Shown piece by piece: positions 50,888 to 59,475 of a stretch of DNA of 64,000 bases. This DNA comes from JAABVD01 sp965204545 (GTDB taxonomy: Bacteria > Verrucomicrobiota > Verrucomicrobiia > Opitutales > UBA2995). The DNA is taken from positions 3,348,001 to 3,412,000 of the forward strand of contig CBDBFA010000003.1 in NCBI GenBank assembly GCA_965204545.1. The letters run 5' to 3'. The notes below the pieces were generated by a model. The model saw nothing but the letters and a program-made list of their open reading frames with translations, had not been told where the DNA came from and searched no databases. The position numbers and the translations under genes are program-made. Within the stretch, counting starts at the first letter, position 1, and each line of letters begins with the position of its first letter.

Positions 50888-52288
50888 ATGAAAAAACCAA
50901 TTTTAATACCAACGATCATCCTCTGCTCCCTTAACCTGCTCGTCTCCGCCTGCCGGGCAAAAGAGACGCACAGGCCCAACGTGCTTCTCATTGCAGTGGA
51001 CGACCTCAACGACTGGGTGTCTTGCCTGGAGGGGCACCCGGACACCAAGACGCCGAACATTGATCGGCTCGCCGCGCGGGGCGTGTTGTTTGCCAACGCG
51101 CACTGTCAGGCGCCGATCTGCAATCCATCACGCACCAGCATCCTGTTCGGGAAGCGTCCGTCAACGACGGGGATGTACGATAACGGGCCCAATAGCGCGA
51201 GAACCCCTGAATTCCATTCGAAGCACGTTAGCATGCCGCGCCACTTTGCCGCCGATGGCTACCGGACCTTTACCACTGGAAAGATCTACCACCAATCCTC
51301 ATTGCCGGATGACGATTTTCATGACGTCGGTCCGCGACCCGGACAATGGATCGACCTGGATCAGGTCGTCCAGTCGGACAAACCCGAACACATTGTCGGT
51401 ATCTGGGATTTTGGGCCGCAGAGCTATGACGAGACGAAATTTGCCGACTACGTGGATGCGTCATGGGCCATCGATAAGCTTGAGCAGAAACACGAGCAAC
51501 CGTTTTTCCTGGCCATCGGCTTTTACCGACCGCATGTGCCGTTCTTCTCTCCCAGGCGTGTTTATGACAGCCCCGATTTCGTCGACGGTGTGAATCTGCC
51601 GACCGTGAAAGCGGATGATTGGGACGACATTCCGTCCGCCGCGAAAAAACTCAGCGCCATCAAGCATATCCCCACGCAGGATTGGATGGAAGAGAACGGA
51701 AACGCCAAATGGACGGAAGCCGTCCATTCCTATCTGGCGAGCATTCGATGGGCCGATGAGCAGTTGGGCCGCCTGCTGGATGCGCTCGACCGAAGCCCGC
51801 ACTCAAACAACACGATCGTCGTGCTCTTTTCAGACCATGGCTTTCACCTCGGCGAGAAACGCCATTGGGCCAAATGGACGCTCTGGGAGCGCTCCACCCA
51901 TGTTCCGTTCATTATCAGCGCGCCGGGCCTGAGAGCCGGACGCTCGACCCGGCCCGTCGAGCTCCTGAGCATCTATCCCACGCTGATCGACCTCGCGAAG
52001 CTGTCACCGAACAACGAGCTCGAAGGCGTCAGCCTCCGGCCTCTGCTTGAAAACCCTGAGGCCAGCTGGGACCATGCGGCCATCACCACCTATAAGCAAA
52101 ATAACCACGCGGTGCGCACCGAACGCTGGCGCTACATCCGCTATGCGGACGGGACGGAAGAGCTTTACGACCACCAGAGCGATCCGAACGAGTGGAATAA
52201 TCTGGCAGCGGACCCTCGATTTGCATCCGTCATTGCCGACCTGAAAACGCATCTTCCCAGGACCAACGTGAAGCAGTATCCTCGATGA
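50888..52288 (+). CDS. Lipoprotein sulfatase, iduronate-2-sulfatase-like
   Basis: The 466-residue protein begins with a lipoprotein signal, with lipobox 'LVSAC' (C22). The metal motif 'AVDDLND' is at 36-42. The fGly signature has C78 in 'ICNPSRTSILFGKRP', the pattern of the iduronate-2-sulfatase-like group. 'FLAIGFYRPHVPF' and 'LFSDHGFHLGEKRHWAKWT' are also characteristic. It would be membrane-tethered and desulfate glycan fragments. A TACCTT...AAGGTA inverted repeat (50865-50882) sits just before the start codon. The open frame resumes directly after the stop (see 52289-52441). Confidence 0.93.
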   Translation: MKKPILIPTIILCSLNLLVSACRAKETHRPNVLLIAVDDLNDWVSCLEGHPDTKTPNIDRLAARGVLFANAHCQAPICNPSRTSILFGKRPSTTGMYDNGPNSARTPEFHSKHVSMPRHFAADGYRTFTTGKIYHQSSLPDDDFHDVGPRPGQWIDLDQVVQSDKPEHIVGIWDFGPQSYDETKFADYVDASWAIDKLEQKHEQPFFLAIGFYRPHVPFFSPRRVYDSPDFVDGVNLPTVKADDWDDIPSAAKKLSAIKHIPTQDWMEENGNAKWTEAVHSYLASIRWADEQLGRLLDALDRSPHSNNTIVVLFSDHGFHLGEKRHWAKWTLWERSTHVPFIISAPGLRAGRSTRPVELLSIYPTLIDLAKLSPNNELEGVSLRPLLENPEASWDHAAITTYKQNNHAVRTERWRYIRYADGTEELYDHQSDPNEWNNLAADPRFASVIADLKTHLPRTNVKQYPR

Positions 52289-52441
52289 GACGCAACTGAA
52301 TGCCCGGCAGCGCCCTGGAAAGTCGGCGATTGGGGCCTGATTCCCGAGCCGATCATGATCGAGGAACTTCCAGCTTTCGATACAACCATGAAACAACCGA
52401 TCCATATCACGCTGGTCCCTGCCCATGATGAAAAAGGATAG
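52289..52441 (+). pseudogene. In-frame coding remnant after the sulfatase stop
   Basis: Fifty codons follow the TGA in the same frame and end with TAG at 52439. They include 'WKVGDWGLIPEPIMIEEL', which looks like real protein and recalls the C-terminal part of some sulfatases. It may be the old 3' end of the preceding gene or a relic of another one. Confidence 0.4.
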
Positions 52442-52445
52442 ATTC

Positions 52446-54533
52446 TCACTCGTTGAAATCCAGGATCAGTTTACGAGAGCCTTTGTTGATTTTAACGACC
52501 CCGCTTTCGTATTCTGATTTCAGGTAGGGACTGTCCAATACCATATCGGGCGCGTAATTAATTCTCTCCCCATCCACCGTGGGTATTTCGTTATTGGCCA
52601 AATTGAAGTAGAGCTCCTTCGCGGCTTCGCGGCACCCGCGGTAGCGCAATACATGAAATCCCGGCACAACGGTCTTATCGAGAACCAAAGGGTTGTCCAA
52701 GACATCTGCCATAAACGCTTCGAACGTATTGTGATGCATCCGGCGCGAGGCTTCGAATATCATTCCGGCATACTTGTCCTTCAGGTAGATCATTTTCCTG
52801 TTCGGGCTCCACTCATAGCTATCCTCCACCACTTCGCTGATCAGCCCAGAACTGGCATCGTCTACACGGATCGTCCAGCCTTCGGCATACTCGCCCATAA
52901 CTGCTCTGGCCGCTAAGAACGCATCTCCGTATTCCAGGAAAACCCACCCCTTTTTTTCCACGATTCTGTCATGCTGATCCCCCAAGTAGATACCATATTC
53001 AAGACTTCCCTTATCCTTGGCCGGAAACCAATCCGGATTCACCTCAGACCAACGTCGACTCTGCTGAACCAGCATCACATTTTCATTCTGCACAGCCCTG
53101 CAAAAGCCCACCGTCCTACTGATTTTGTAATTCCCTTCTTCGTCCTTCACCACGTCGGTAGGATAAACTCGTGGGCCATTTTCTCCCTTAAAAGTGATTC
53201 CCTGCCAGCGCGCTTGATTGCTCAAATGGCTATGTACAGCGCCCGGGTGATCCATCTGGCAGCCGAGAATGTAATCCGGGGTCACCCAACTGTAGCGCAA
53301 TAAACGAGACTCCGTATCGCATAACAGCGTACGCTCCGCCCCCAAAGGCCTCGGCCAAACGTTCTCCTCCTCGCCAGGTTTACGCGATTGATAGGCAAAT
53401 TCGCCAAGTCCCTGTCGGTCCAAGGCGATATGCCATAGAATCGGCTTCAGTTCGTATCCGCTGAGCAACTGTGCAAAAAAGTGCGTTTCCGCACTGCCTT
53501 CGCCGCCAAAGTAGAAGCGGGCGAACTTATACATGGCATCGACCCAACGGGTTCCATCCCCCACGCGCGTCTTCGCGCCTCCTCGCACGCCGTTTAACTG
53601 ATCCTGGGCCCAGTCGGCCCAAACCAAATCCAGGAACTTTTCCGCCTTTTTGGAAAGCGAACGGTCTCGGCAGAGGTCGAAAACATCCATCAGGTAGGAA
53701 AGACTTACCCCCATGTATCCCGGTGAGGCGACCTCAAGGAAAAAGCCTTTTTTTGCTCTTTCGGAAAAATACTCATCAAAGTAATCGACCCATGCCTCGT
53801 AATGATCCCCTGGGGTATACACTTTTCCATCCTTATAATTCGCCCGACCTTCAGGACCGTCCTCAGCACCCCTCGCATACATGCTATGAAACCAGTACTT
53901 ATTGCCGCCTCCAGTGCCCAAATCCGGATAAATTCGATCTCTATATTCCGGCTCATTCATGAAAATCTGCGAAGAGATCAGACTGCTTACCTTCGCCACT
54001 AAATCATGGTTTTCGCTTCCGATCATCCACCAAGTGCTCTTGCGGGCCAGGTGAATATCATCCTTATACTCCATCCGATCCCATAGTAATTCCAAAAGCG
54101 CTTTTTCCGTTTTCGGATACAAGCGTCCTGGAGCGACAGATCCTTTAACCCCAAAGGCATAGTACATATGATAAAACTGCTGATTGATCGCCAAACACCA
54201 ATGATCCTTCAACCTGTATTTCCGCTGCACGACAGGGTCCTCCGTCGTGAAAATCTCCAGCAACTCCGCATTCGTCTGATCCAACTCCTTCCCCAGCCAC
54301 AGATTCGCGAAATGCGGACAAAAGGCCTGCCTCAAGCCCTCCCCCGTCGCATTCGAGAAGGCATGCTCAACGCGCGCTGGTTTCGTAGCTTCAGCCTTTT
54401 CAATGCCCTCCTGGATATTCCCCTCGGAATAAACGAAATCTTGATCTTCAAGCGGGTTCTCGAATACTTTTCCTGCTCTCGCGAACGGGGACAAGGCCAA
54501 AACGGCGCACAAAGTGGGGACAAATTTTTTCAT
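52446..54533 (-). CDS. Large secreted protein, candidate polysaccharide lyase/hydrolase (paralog 1, short form)
   Basis: This 695-residue protein has a signal peptide ('PTLCAVLALSPFARA') and is a paralog of the proteins at 56719 and 59476, lacking their N-terminal beta-sandwich. Shared blocks are 'STWWMIGSENHDL' with a probable catalytic Asn-His, 'FFLEVASPGYM', 'WADWAQDQLNGVRGGAKTR', 'PWPRPLG'-like 'VWPRPLGAERTLL', and 'YSWVTPDYILGCQMDHP'. A helical N-terminal half followed by a beta-rich C-terminal half fits the alpha-toroid plus beta-sandwich fold of several polysaccharide lyase families. I do not recognise a named family. Flanking sulfatases point to sulfated polysaccharide as substrate. 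Confidence 0.72.
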   Translation of the reverse strand: MKKFVPTLCAVLALSPFARAGKVFENPLEDQDFVYSEGNIQEGIEKAEATKPARVEHAFSNATGEGLRQAFCPHFANLWLGKELDQTNAELLEIFTTEDPVVQRKYRLKDHWCLAINQQFYHMYYAFGVKGSVAPGRLYPKTEKALLELLWDRMEYKDDIHLARKSTWWMIGSENHDLVAKVSSLISSQIFMNEPEYRDRIYPDLGTGGGNKYWFHSMYARGAEDGPEGRANYKDGKVYTPGDHYEAWVDYFDEYFSERAKKGFFLEVASPGYMGVSLSYLMDVFDLCRDRSLSKKAEKFLDLVWADWAQDQLNGVRGGAKTRVGDGTRWVDAMYKFARFYFGGEGSAETHFFAQLLSGYELKPILWHIALDRQGLGEFAYQSRKPGEEENVWPRPLGAERTLLCDTESRLLRYSWVTPDYILGCQMDHPGAVHSHLSNQARWQGITFKGENGPRVYPTDVVKDEEGNYKISRTVGFCRAVQNENVMLVQQSRRWSEVNPDWFPAKDKGSLEYGIYLGDQHDRIVEKKGWVFLEYGDAFLAARAVMGEYAEGWTIRVDDASSGLISEVVEDSYEWSPNRKMIYLKDKYAGMIFEASRRMHHNTFEAFMADVLDNPLVLDKTVVPGFHVLRYRGCREAAKELYFNLANNEIPTVDGERINYAPDMVLDSPYLKSEYESGVVKINKGSRKLILDFNE

Positions 54534-54629
54534 GAACGAAGGGTTCTCGCATATTCCAGGTCGATTCGGCCTTCCTCGATCCTCCTCATCTCTGATTAGT
54601 ACCTCTCCCCAAGTCCAGCCTGCTCAATT

Positions 54630-54640
54630 CTGACTGTCAG
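54630..54640. promoter_or_regulatory. Candidate operator CTGACTGTCAG
   Basis: A perfect 5-1-5 palindrome in the gap between the divergent paralog 1 (start 54533) and sulfatase (start 54755). The wider string TGCTCAATTCTGACTGTC (54621-54638) is identical at 56484-56501. Confidence 0.55.
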
Positions 54641-54754
54641 AGATTAGGCGCCGTTACATGGTGAAATCAAGAAAGTATGTTACTTCGAATTGTGGACAGC
54701 CACTCAATCTAACATCGGGTTTTTAATTCTAAACCAAATCACTGACAAAGAAAT

Positions 54755-56404
54755 ATGAATCCCATAATTTATAGACTTCTTAAGTTGTTTACATTCCTTT
54801 TAAATGCTTTGATAACAACAGGGTTTGTTGCTGCCCAAGATGGAAAAAAGGCCCTGCTAAAAGGATCGTCTCCCAATGTTTTGTTTATAATTGTTGACGA
54901 CCTGAACGATGCCCTCGGGCATATGGGAGGTCATCCTCAATCCTATACGCCCAATATTGACCGGTTGGCACGGAGGGGGGTGACATTCAGTTCAGCATAT
55001 ACAAATTGTCCGTTATGCAATCCGTCAAGAGTTAGTCTATGGACGGGAATTGCTCCATGGAGAGTGGATTTGTATGAGAACTATGGCGGTAAAGTTAAGC
55101 ACTGGAGAGAATATAATGGACTTTTGAGTGAAGCCGTAACTATGCAGGAACATTTTAAAGCGAATGGATATGAAGTCTACGGTACAGGAAAAGTTTTTCA
55201 CTCTTACGGAATAGATAATCTACCCGGAGTATGGACAGATTACGGTAACAGACTAGGGTTTTATCCAACCCCGGGAACTGGTGGCAAAAACAATACAAGA
55301 TGTGGTCATCCATCAATGCCATGTACTTTTGACAACGACATATATGATTTGTGGATGAGTTGCGGTCCCTTGTCCGATGTCCCTGATGTCCCACCTGATC
55401 CCAAAAGAGGAACACCCGGATATAAAGGTTGGATTATGGGTGGTGGTGCTCCATTCAGATACATTGATGAAGATGACAGGGATTTGATGCCTGATGAGCA
55501 GTCAAAACAATACATTATAGATCTGTTGGATAAAGATCATGATAAACCATTTCTGGCAATATGTGGTTTTTTCAGACCACACGAACCGCTATATGCTCCA
55601 AAAAAATATTTTGATAGGTTCCCTATAGAGAATATTATCCTTCCTGATACCATTGAAAATGACTTGGATGATATACCTGAAATATTATGGAATAATCCCG
55701 AATCAAAAATCGATATGGTGTGGAAACGACCAAGATTTTTGAAGATGATTGAAAAAGGGGGAGTTGATATGTGGAAAAAATGGGTACAGTCCTATCTGGC
55801 ATGTTGTGCTTTTGTGGACGATCAGGTAGGGCAGATTCTGGATGCGTTGGAAGATAGTCCATATGCCGAAAATACAATTGTTATTTTCACCTCGGATCAT
55901 GGCTATAACATGGGAGAAAAGGAAACTTTGTTCAAGTATACGTTATGGGAAGAGTCCGCTCGCGTACCGCTGATTATTTCTACTCCTGAAATTAAAGACC
56001 AGCATCCCGGAGAGTGTACCAAGCCTGTTTCATTGCTTGATATATATCCTACTTTAATTGATCTATGCGGATTACCGGGCAATCCTAATAAAAACACTAC
56101 AGGAGAGTTGCTCGAAGGATATAGTCTAAAACCTTTAATTATCGACCCAAGTGGCAGTCAGTGGTCAGGACCTCCCGTTGCAACTACTGTTATAGCGAGC
56201 GGGGATCCTTTTGCGTCAATAGAAAAACAGCATATTTCAGTCAGGTCGGAAGGTTGGCGTTACACGCTATGTGCCGATGGGAAAGAAGAGTTATATGATC
56301 ATTTATCTGATCCCAATGAGTGGACGAACTTGGCGTTGAACAAAGAGTATATGGCAATTAAAGCCCAACATAAAAAGTACATTCAAAATTTAATTGCAGA
56401 CTAA
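54755..56404 (+). CDS. Secreted sulfatase, AT-rich gene
   Basis: The 549-residue protein has a signal peptide (about 1-27), metal motif 'IVDDLND' at 46-52 and the fGly signature with C88 in 'LCNPSRVSLWTGIAP'. Also seen are 'GTGKVFHSYG', 'FLAICGFFRPHEP' and 'FTSDHGYNMGEK'. It belongs to the same iduronate-2-sulfatase-like group as the 50888 gene but is far from identical. The base composition is clearly more AT-rich than its neighbours (a hand count of 55681-55740 gives 19 of 60 G/C), suggesting recent acquisition. The divergent paralog 1 shares its upstream region. Confidence 0.92.
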   Translation: MNPIIYRLLKLFTFLLNALITTGFVAAQDGKKALLKGSSPNVLFIIVDDLNDALGHMGGHPQSYTPNIDRLARRGVTFSSAYTNCPLCNPSRVSLWTGIAPWRVDLYENYGGKVKHWREYNGLLSEAVTMQEHFKANGYEVYGTGKVFHSYGIDNLPGVWTDYGNRLGFYPTPGTGGKNNTRCGHPSMPCTFDNDIYDLWMSCGPLSDVPDVPPDPKRGTPGYKGWIMGGGAPFRYIDEDDRDLMPDEQSKQYIIDLLDKDHDKPFLAICGFFRPHEPLYAPKKYFDRFPIENIILPDTIENDLDDIPEILWNNPESKIDMVWKRPRFLKMIEKGGVDMWKKWVQSYLACCAFVDDQVGQILDALEDSPYAENTIVIFTSDHGYNMGEKETLFKYTLWEESARVPLIISTPEIKDQHPGECTKPVSLLDIYPTLIDLCGLPGNPNKNTTGELLEGYSLKPLIIDPSGSQWSGPPVATTVIASGDPFASIEKQHISVRSEGWRYTLCADGKEELYDHLSDPNEWTNLALNKEYMAIKAQHKKYIQNLIAD

Positions 56405-56718
56405 TCCTGCTTATGAAAAAGTATGGTGAGGAACCTTCAAGTAGCATAATAGGGGAAATAGGTGGCTTTTTAATGGTCAAAGTTGCTCAATTCTGACTGT
56501 CTGATGGCTCTTGTATAGACCCTTCATCCCAATTTCGGTTATTTTGGCAGATGGCAAGAAGATGGGTTCCTAATACGCCTATGTTGAGAAAATCTAATTG
56601 TGCCTCCCGAATCCTCAGAGCGCCATTCCCAAAACAGATAATCGAAAAATGGTGAACTGAAATGGAAAGAATCAGTTAGTCAAAAACAATCTTTTAAAAT
56701 TATTGAAAGGAATCGCCC
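56405..56718. promoter_or_regulatory. Gap with a second operator-like site
   Basis: The string TGCTCAATTCTGACTGTC (56484-56501), identical to one at 54621, contains the degenerate palindrome CTGACTGTCTG (56493-56503), 215 bases upstream of the next gene. A ribosome binding site GAAAGGA lies about 10 bases before ATG 56719. Nothing else is seen. Confidence 0.45.
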
Positions 56719-59358
56719 ATGAACAATATAAAATACCAATGTGCGTTTCTGGCAGTATTTCTGCTAACTTGTTCTGCTTTTGGGGAGACCAAACTGTATG
56801 ACTCTTTTGCGGTTACGGCAGGCTATTTCGGCTCGGCAAAAGCCGGTGAGTTAATCAGCGACTTTCCTGGGGCTACCACTGACAGGATGGCTAATGAAAA
56901 TTACAACAAAGCCATCACCATGGACCGGGTAAATGTCATGGCAGGTGATTTTAGTATCAGGTTTAATTTATCTCAAAGCAATTCTCACAGCAGTATCGGG
57001 TTCTTTCCAGGTGTATTGACCCCGTCATGGTCGCTGGATTCGGACTGGCAACTTGAGTTCCATATCAGGACTACCGATTCATCCAACAAAGCCTTTGACC
57101 TCACCGCCATCGACACGTCCGGTAAAAAGACCGATACCTCACTTGGTGCAATCGGCGAAGGCAATTGGAAAAAATTCAAAATTGCCCTTGCCGATATATC
57201 TGATGTCAACCTTGAGAGCATCAAGTGTTTTCAGATCAATGGCTTCGATCACGCTGCAACCGTATGGATTGATGGGGTAGTTTTTACGGACGAGAGCGGC
57301 AAAGTAGTTTTTGGGGTCAGCGAAAAAACGATCCGGCAGATGCAAACCGAAGCTGCTGCATCCAAAGCCCAAAGAGTTCAGGAGGGGTTAAGATATGTCA
57401 CCGAGGTCTGGCGAAAAAAGGAGGCTCCGTATAGCCTCAATTGGATTTCTGCCAAACTGGCGCTGGGTGAAGATTTAGGAATAGCGAATGCTGCCCTCAA
57501 TAAGATGCTCACAACCAAAGACAAGGGCAAACTCTTCGAGTATCACCTTCATAATTACTGGTATCAATCCGGCATGTGGGCCCTTTGTATAATGTATAAG
57601 CTCTATTCGGATAAAAGCGACTATATGCCGGGGAGAATGACGAAGGCCAACCAGAAGGCGTTGCTCGAACTGTTGTGGGAATCGAATCTTGAGGCCAACA
57701 GTATCTACCTCACAAAGAAGAGTACCTGGTGGATAATCGGCAGTGAAAACCATGATTTGCAGAATATGAAAGTGCCGAGTATGTTCGCTTCACAGATTTT
57801 CAGGAACGAGCCGGAATATGCCAACCGCATTTATCCTGACTATGAATTCGTTGATGTGTTGAACTGGTTTAACCGAAAAACTGGCCCGGACCATCCGTCC
57901 AAGAAAGATTCTGTTTCCAAGAAAGAATATACGGCAAAAGACCACTATCGTGCATGGGTGAATTTTTTCAGAGAATATATCGAAGAGCGGGGTAAAAAGG
58001 GCTTTTTCCAGGAAGTCGGCTCTCCAGGCTACGGGCGATCGACGGTTACCATGTTCTGGAGCATATATGAATATAGTGATGATGAGGCCCTGAAGGCGGA
58101 TGCCAAAAAGTTCTTGGATTTGATTTTTGCCAGTTGGGCACAGGACCAGCTCGGCGGCATTCAGGGCGGTGCCATGACAAGATGTTATGATAATTATATT
58201 CTAAATCCGCAAAGAGATTTTTACTTTGGAATGTCATCATTTCTCTTTGGCGGCTCAGCAATGGAAAGCAATGGGCAACCTGGTCATGTTTTGCCCTTCA
58301 GTGATTATCAATTGCCCGATTATGTCTGGGATATGGCTCTGGATAGACGGGGGTTGGGCAAGTTTGAATTTATTAGCCGCAAGCCCGGTGAAGCCGAAGA
58401 TATCTGGCCCCGGCCGCTGGGTACGGAAAATACTATCTTATGCAACAGTGAACGTTCTCGTTTTGTACGCTATAGCTGGGTTACTCCATATTACATTCTA
58501 GGCACGCAAATGGACCATCCGGCGGCATTTCACACCCATACATCTGCTCACGGCAGGTATCAAGGGGTACAGTTTAACGACGGCCAGATAAGCAGGATTG
58601 CAAGCACCAACATCGATACCGCTGATGATGCAAAATGGAGGATCAACAAATCGGTCGGCCCTCATTTTCATAGTGTTCAATATAAAACGGTGCTGATTTC
58701 CCAGCAAATACACTCCATTCCTCAAGGCCACCCACAGTGGTTCCCAGGAGCTTATGGTGAGAGGTTAAAACATGAAAAACTGTTTGACTATGGGCTAATT
58801 TTTTCAGGGGACTTCGACACCATCGATGAAGCCAACGGCTGGATATTTATTCAGGAAGGTAAAGGCTATGCCGCGATCAGGGTTGTTGATGACAAAGAGC
58901 CCGATACAAGTGCTTTCAATGTAAACCTGACACTAAGAGAGCGCTTTTACGACCCATTGTTGGTAACAACTTTGAAACTAAGCCACGATACCTACCAGTG
59001 GAATAATGACAAAACCATGCTCAAGTTTAACTATATTTGGAGCCCTGTGATCATAGAGACCTCTGATAGTGACGAACACAAGACACTGACTGATTTTAAG
59101 GAGGACATTCTGGATAACGAGCTGACTTTGCACAAAGGCCATGTTTCAGTAGATGGTTTTTATATGCTGACCTATACAAGTTGCAAGGGTGATGAGTATT
59201 ATTTCAACGCCTCAGTTAATGAGGTTCCAATGGTCAACGGAGAGTATGTCAACTACTCTTACCCCAAGACTTTTCATAGCCCTTACATTGAGAGCGATTA
59301 CGGCAATGGTGCCATCAAAATTAAAACCTCTGATGGGGCAAAAACTCTGAAATTTTAA
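56719..59358 (+). CDS. Large secreted protein, candidate polysaccharide lyase/hydrolase (paralog 2)
   Basis: The 879-residue protein has a signal peptide ('FLAVFLLTCSAFGE'), then a beta-sandwich, carbohydrate-binding-like domain (about 25-200; 'GDFSIRFNL', 'VWIDGVVFTDESG'), then the large module shared with paralogs 1 and 3: 'STWWIIGSENHDL', 'FFQEVGSPGYG', 'WAQDQLGGIQGGAMTR', 'IWPRPLGTENTIL', 'YSWVTPYYILGTQMDHP'. A block around 'RDFYFGMSSFLFGGS' differs from the other two. The gene is moderately AT-rich like the sulfatase before it, from which it is separated by 314 bases. A secreted enzyme acting on a sulfated glycan is inferred from context. Confidence 0.72.
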   Translation: MNNIKYQCAFLAVFLLTCSAFGETKLYDSFAVTAGYFGSAKAGELISDFPGATTDRMANENYNKAITMDRVNVMAGDFSIRFNLSQSNSHSSIGFFPGVLTPSWSLDSDWQLEFHIRTTDSSNKAFDLTAIDTSGKKTDTSLGAIGEGNWKKFKIALADISDVNLESIKCFQINGFDHAATVWIDGVVFTDESGKVVFGVSEKTIRQMQTEAAASKAQRVQEGLRYVTEVWRKKEAPYSLNWISAKLALGEDLGIANAALNKMLTTKDKGKLFEYHLHNYWYQSGMWALCIMYKLYSDKSDYMPGRMTKANQKALLELLWESNLEANSIYLTKKSTWWIIGSENHDLQNMKVPSMFASQIFRNEPEYANRIYPDYEFVDVLNWFNRKTGPDHPSKKDSVSKKEYTAKDHYRAWVNFFREYIEERGKKGFFQEVGSPGYGRSTVTMFWSIYEYSDDEALKADAKKFLDLIFASWAQDQLGGIQGGAMTRCYDNYILNPQRDFYFGMSSFLFGGSAMESNGQPGHVLPFSDYQLPDYVWDMALDRRGLGKFEFISRKPGEAEDIWPRPLGTENTILCNSERSRFVRYSWVTPYYILGTQMDHPAAFHTHTSAHGRYQGVQFNDGQISRIASTNIDTADDAKWRINKSVGPHFHSVQYKTVLISQQIHSIPQGHPQWFPGAYGERLKHEKLFDYGLIFSGDFDTIDEANGWIFIQEGKGYAAIRVVDDKEPDTSAFNVNLTLRERFYDPLLVTTLKLSHDTYQWNNDKTMLKFNYIWSPVIIETSDSDEHKTLTDFKEDILDNELTLHKGHVSVDGFYMLTYTSCKGDEYYFNASVNEVPMVNGEYVNYSYPKTFHSPYIESDYGNGAIKIKTSDGAKTLKF

Positions 59359-59475
59359 GGCTCACCGAAAAACTTCTGACTCATATGAGGCGAACGTCAG
59401 GTAATTTCTCGGCTCTGCGTTGGATTTCAGTAAAGGCAAAATGGATTGTGTTTAAAAAGATCTAGGAGAATTACA

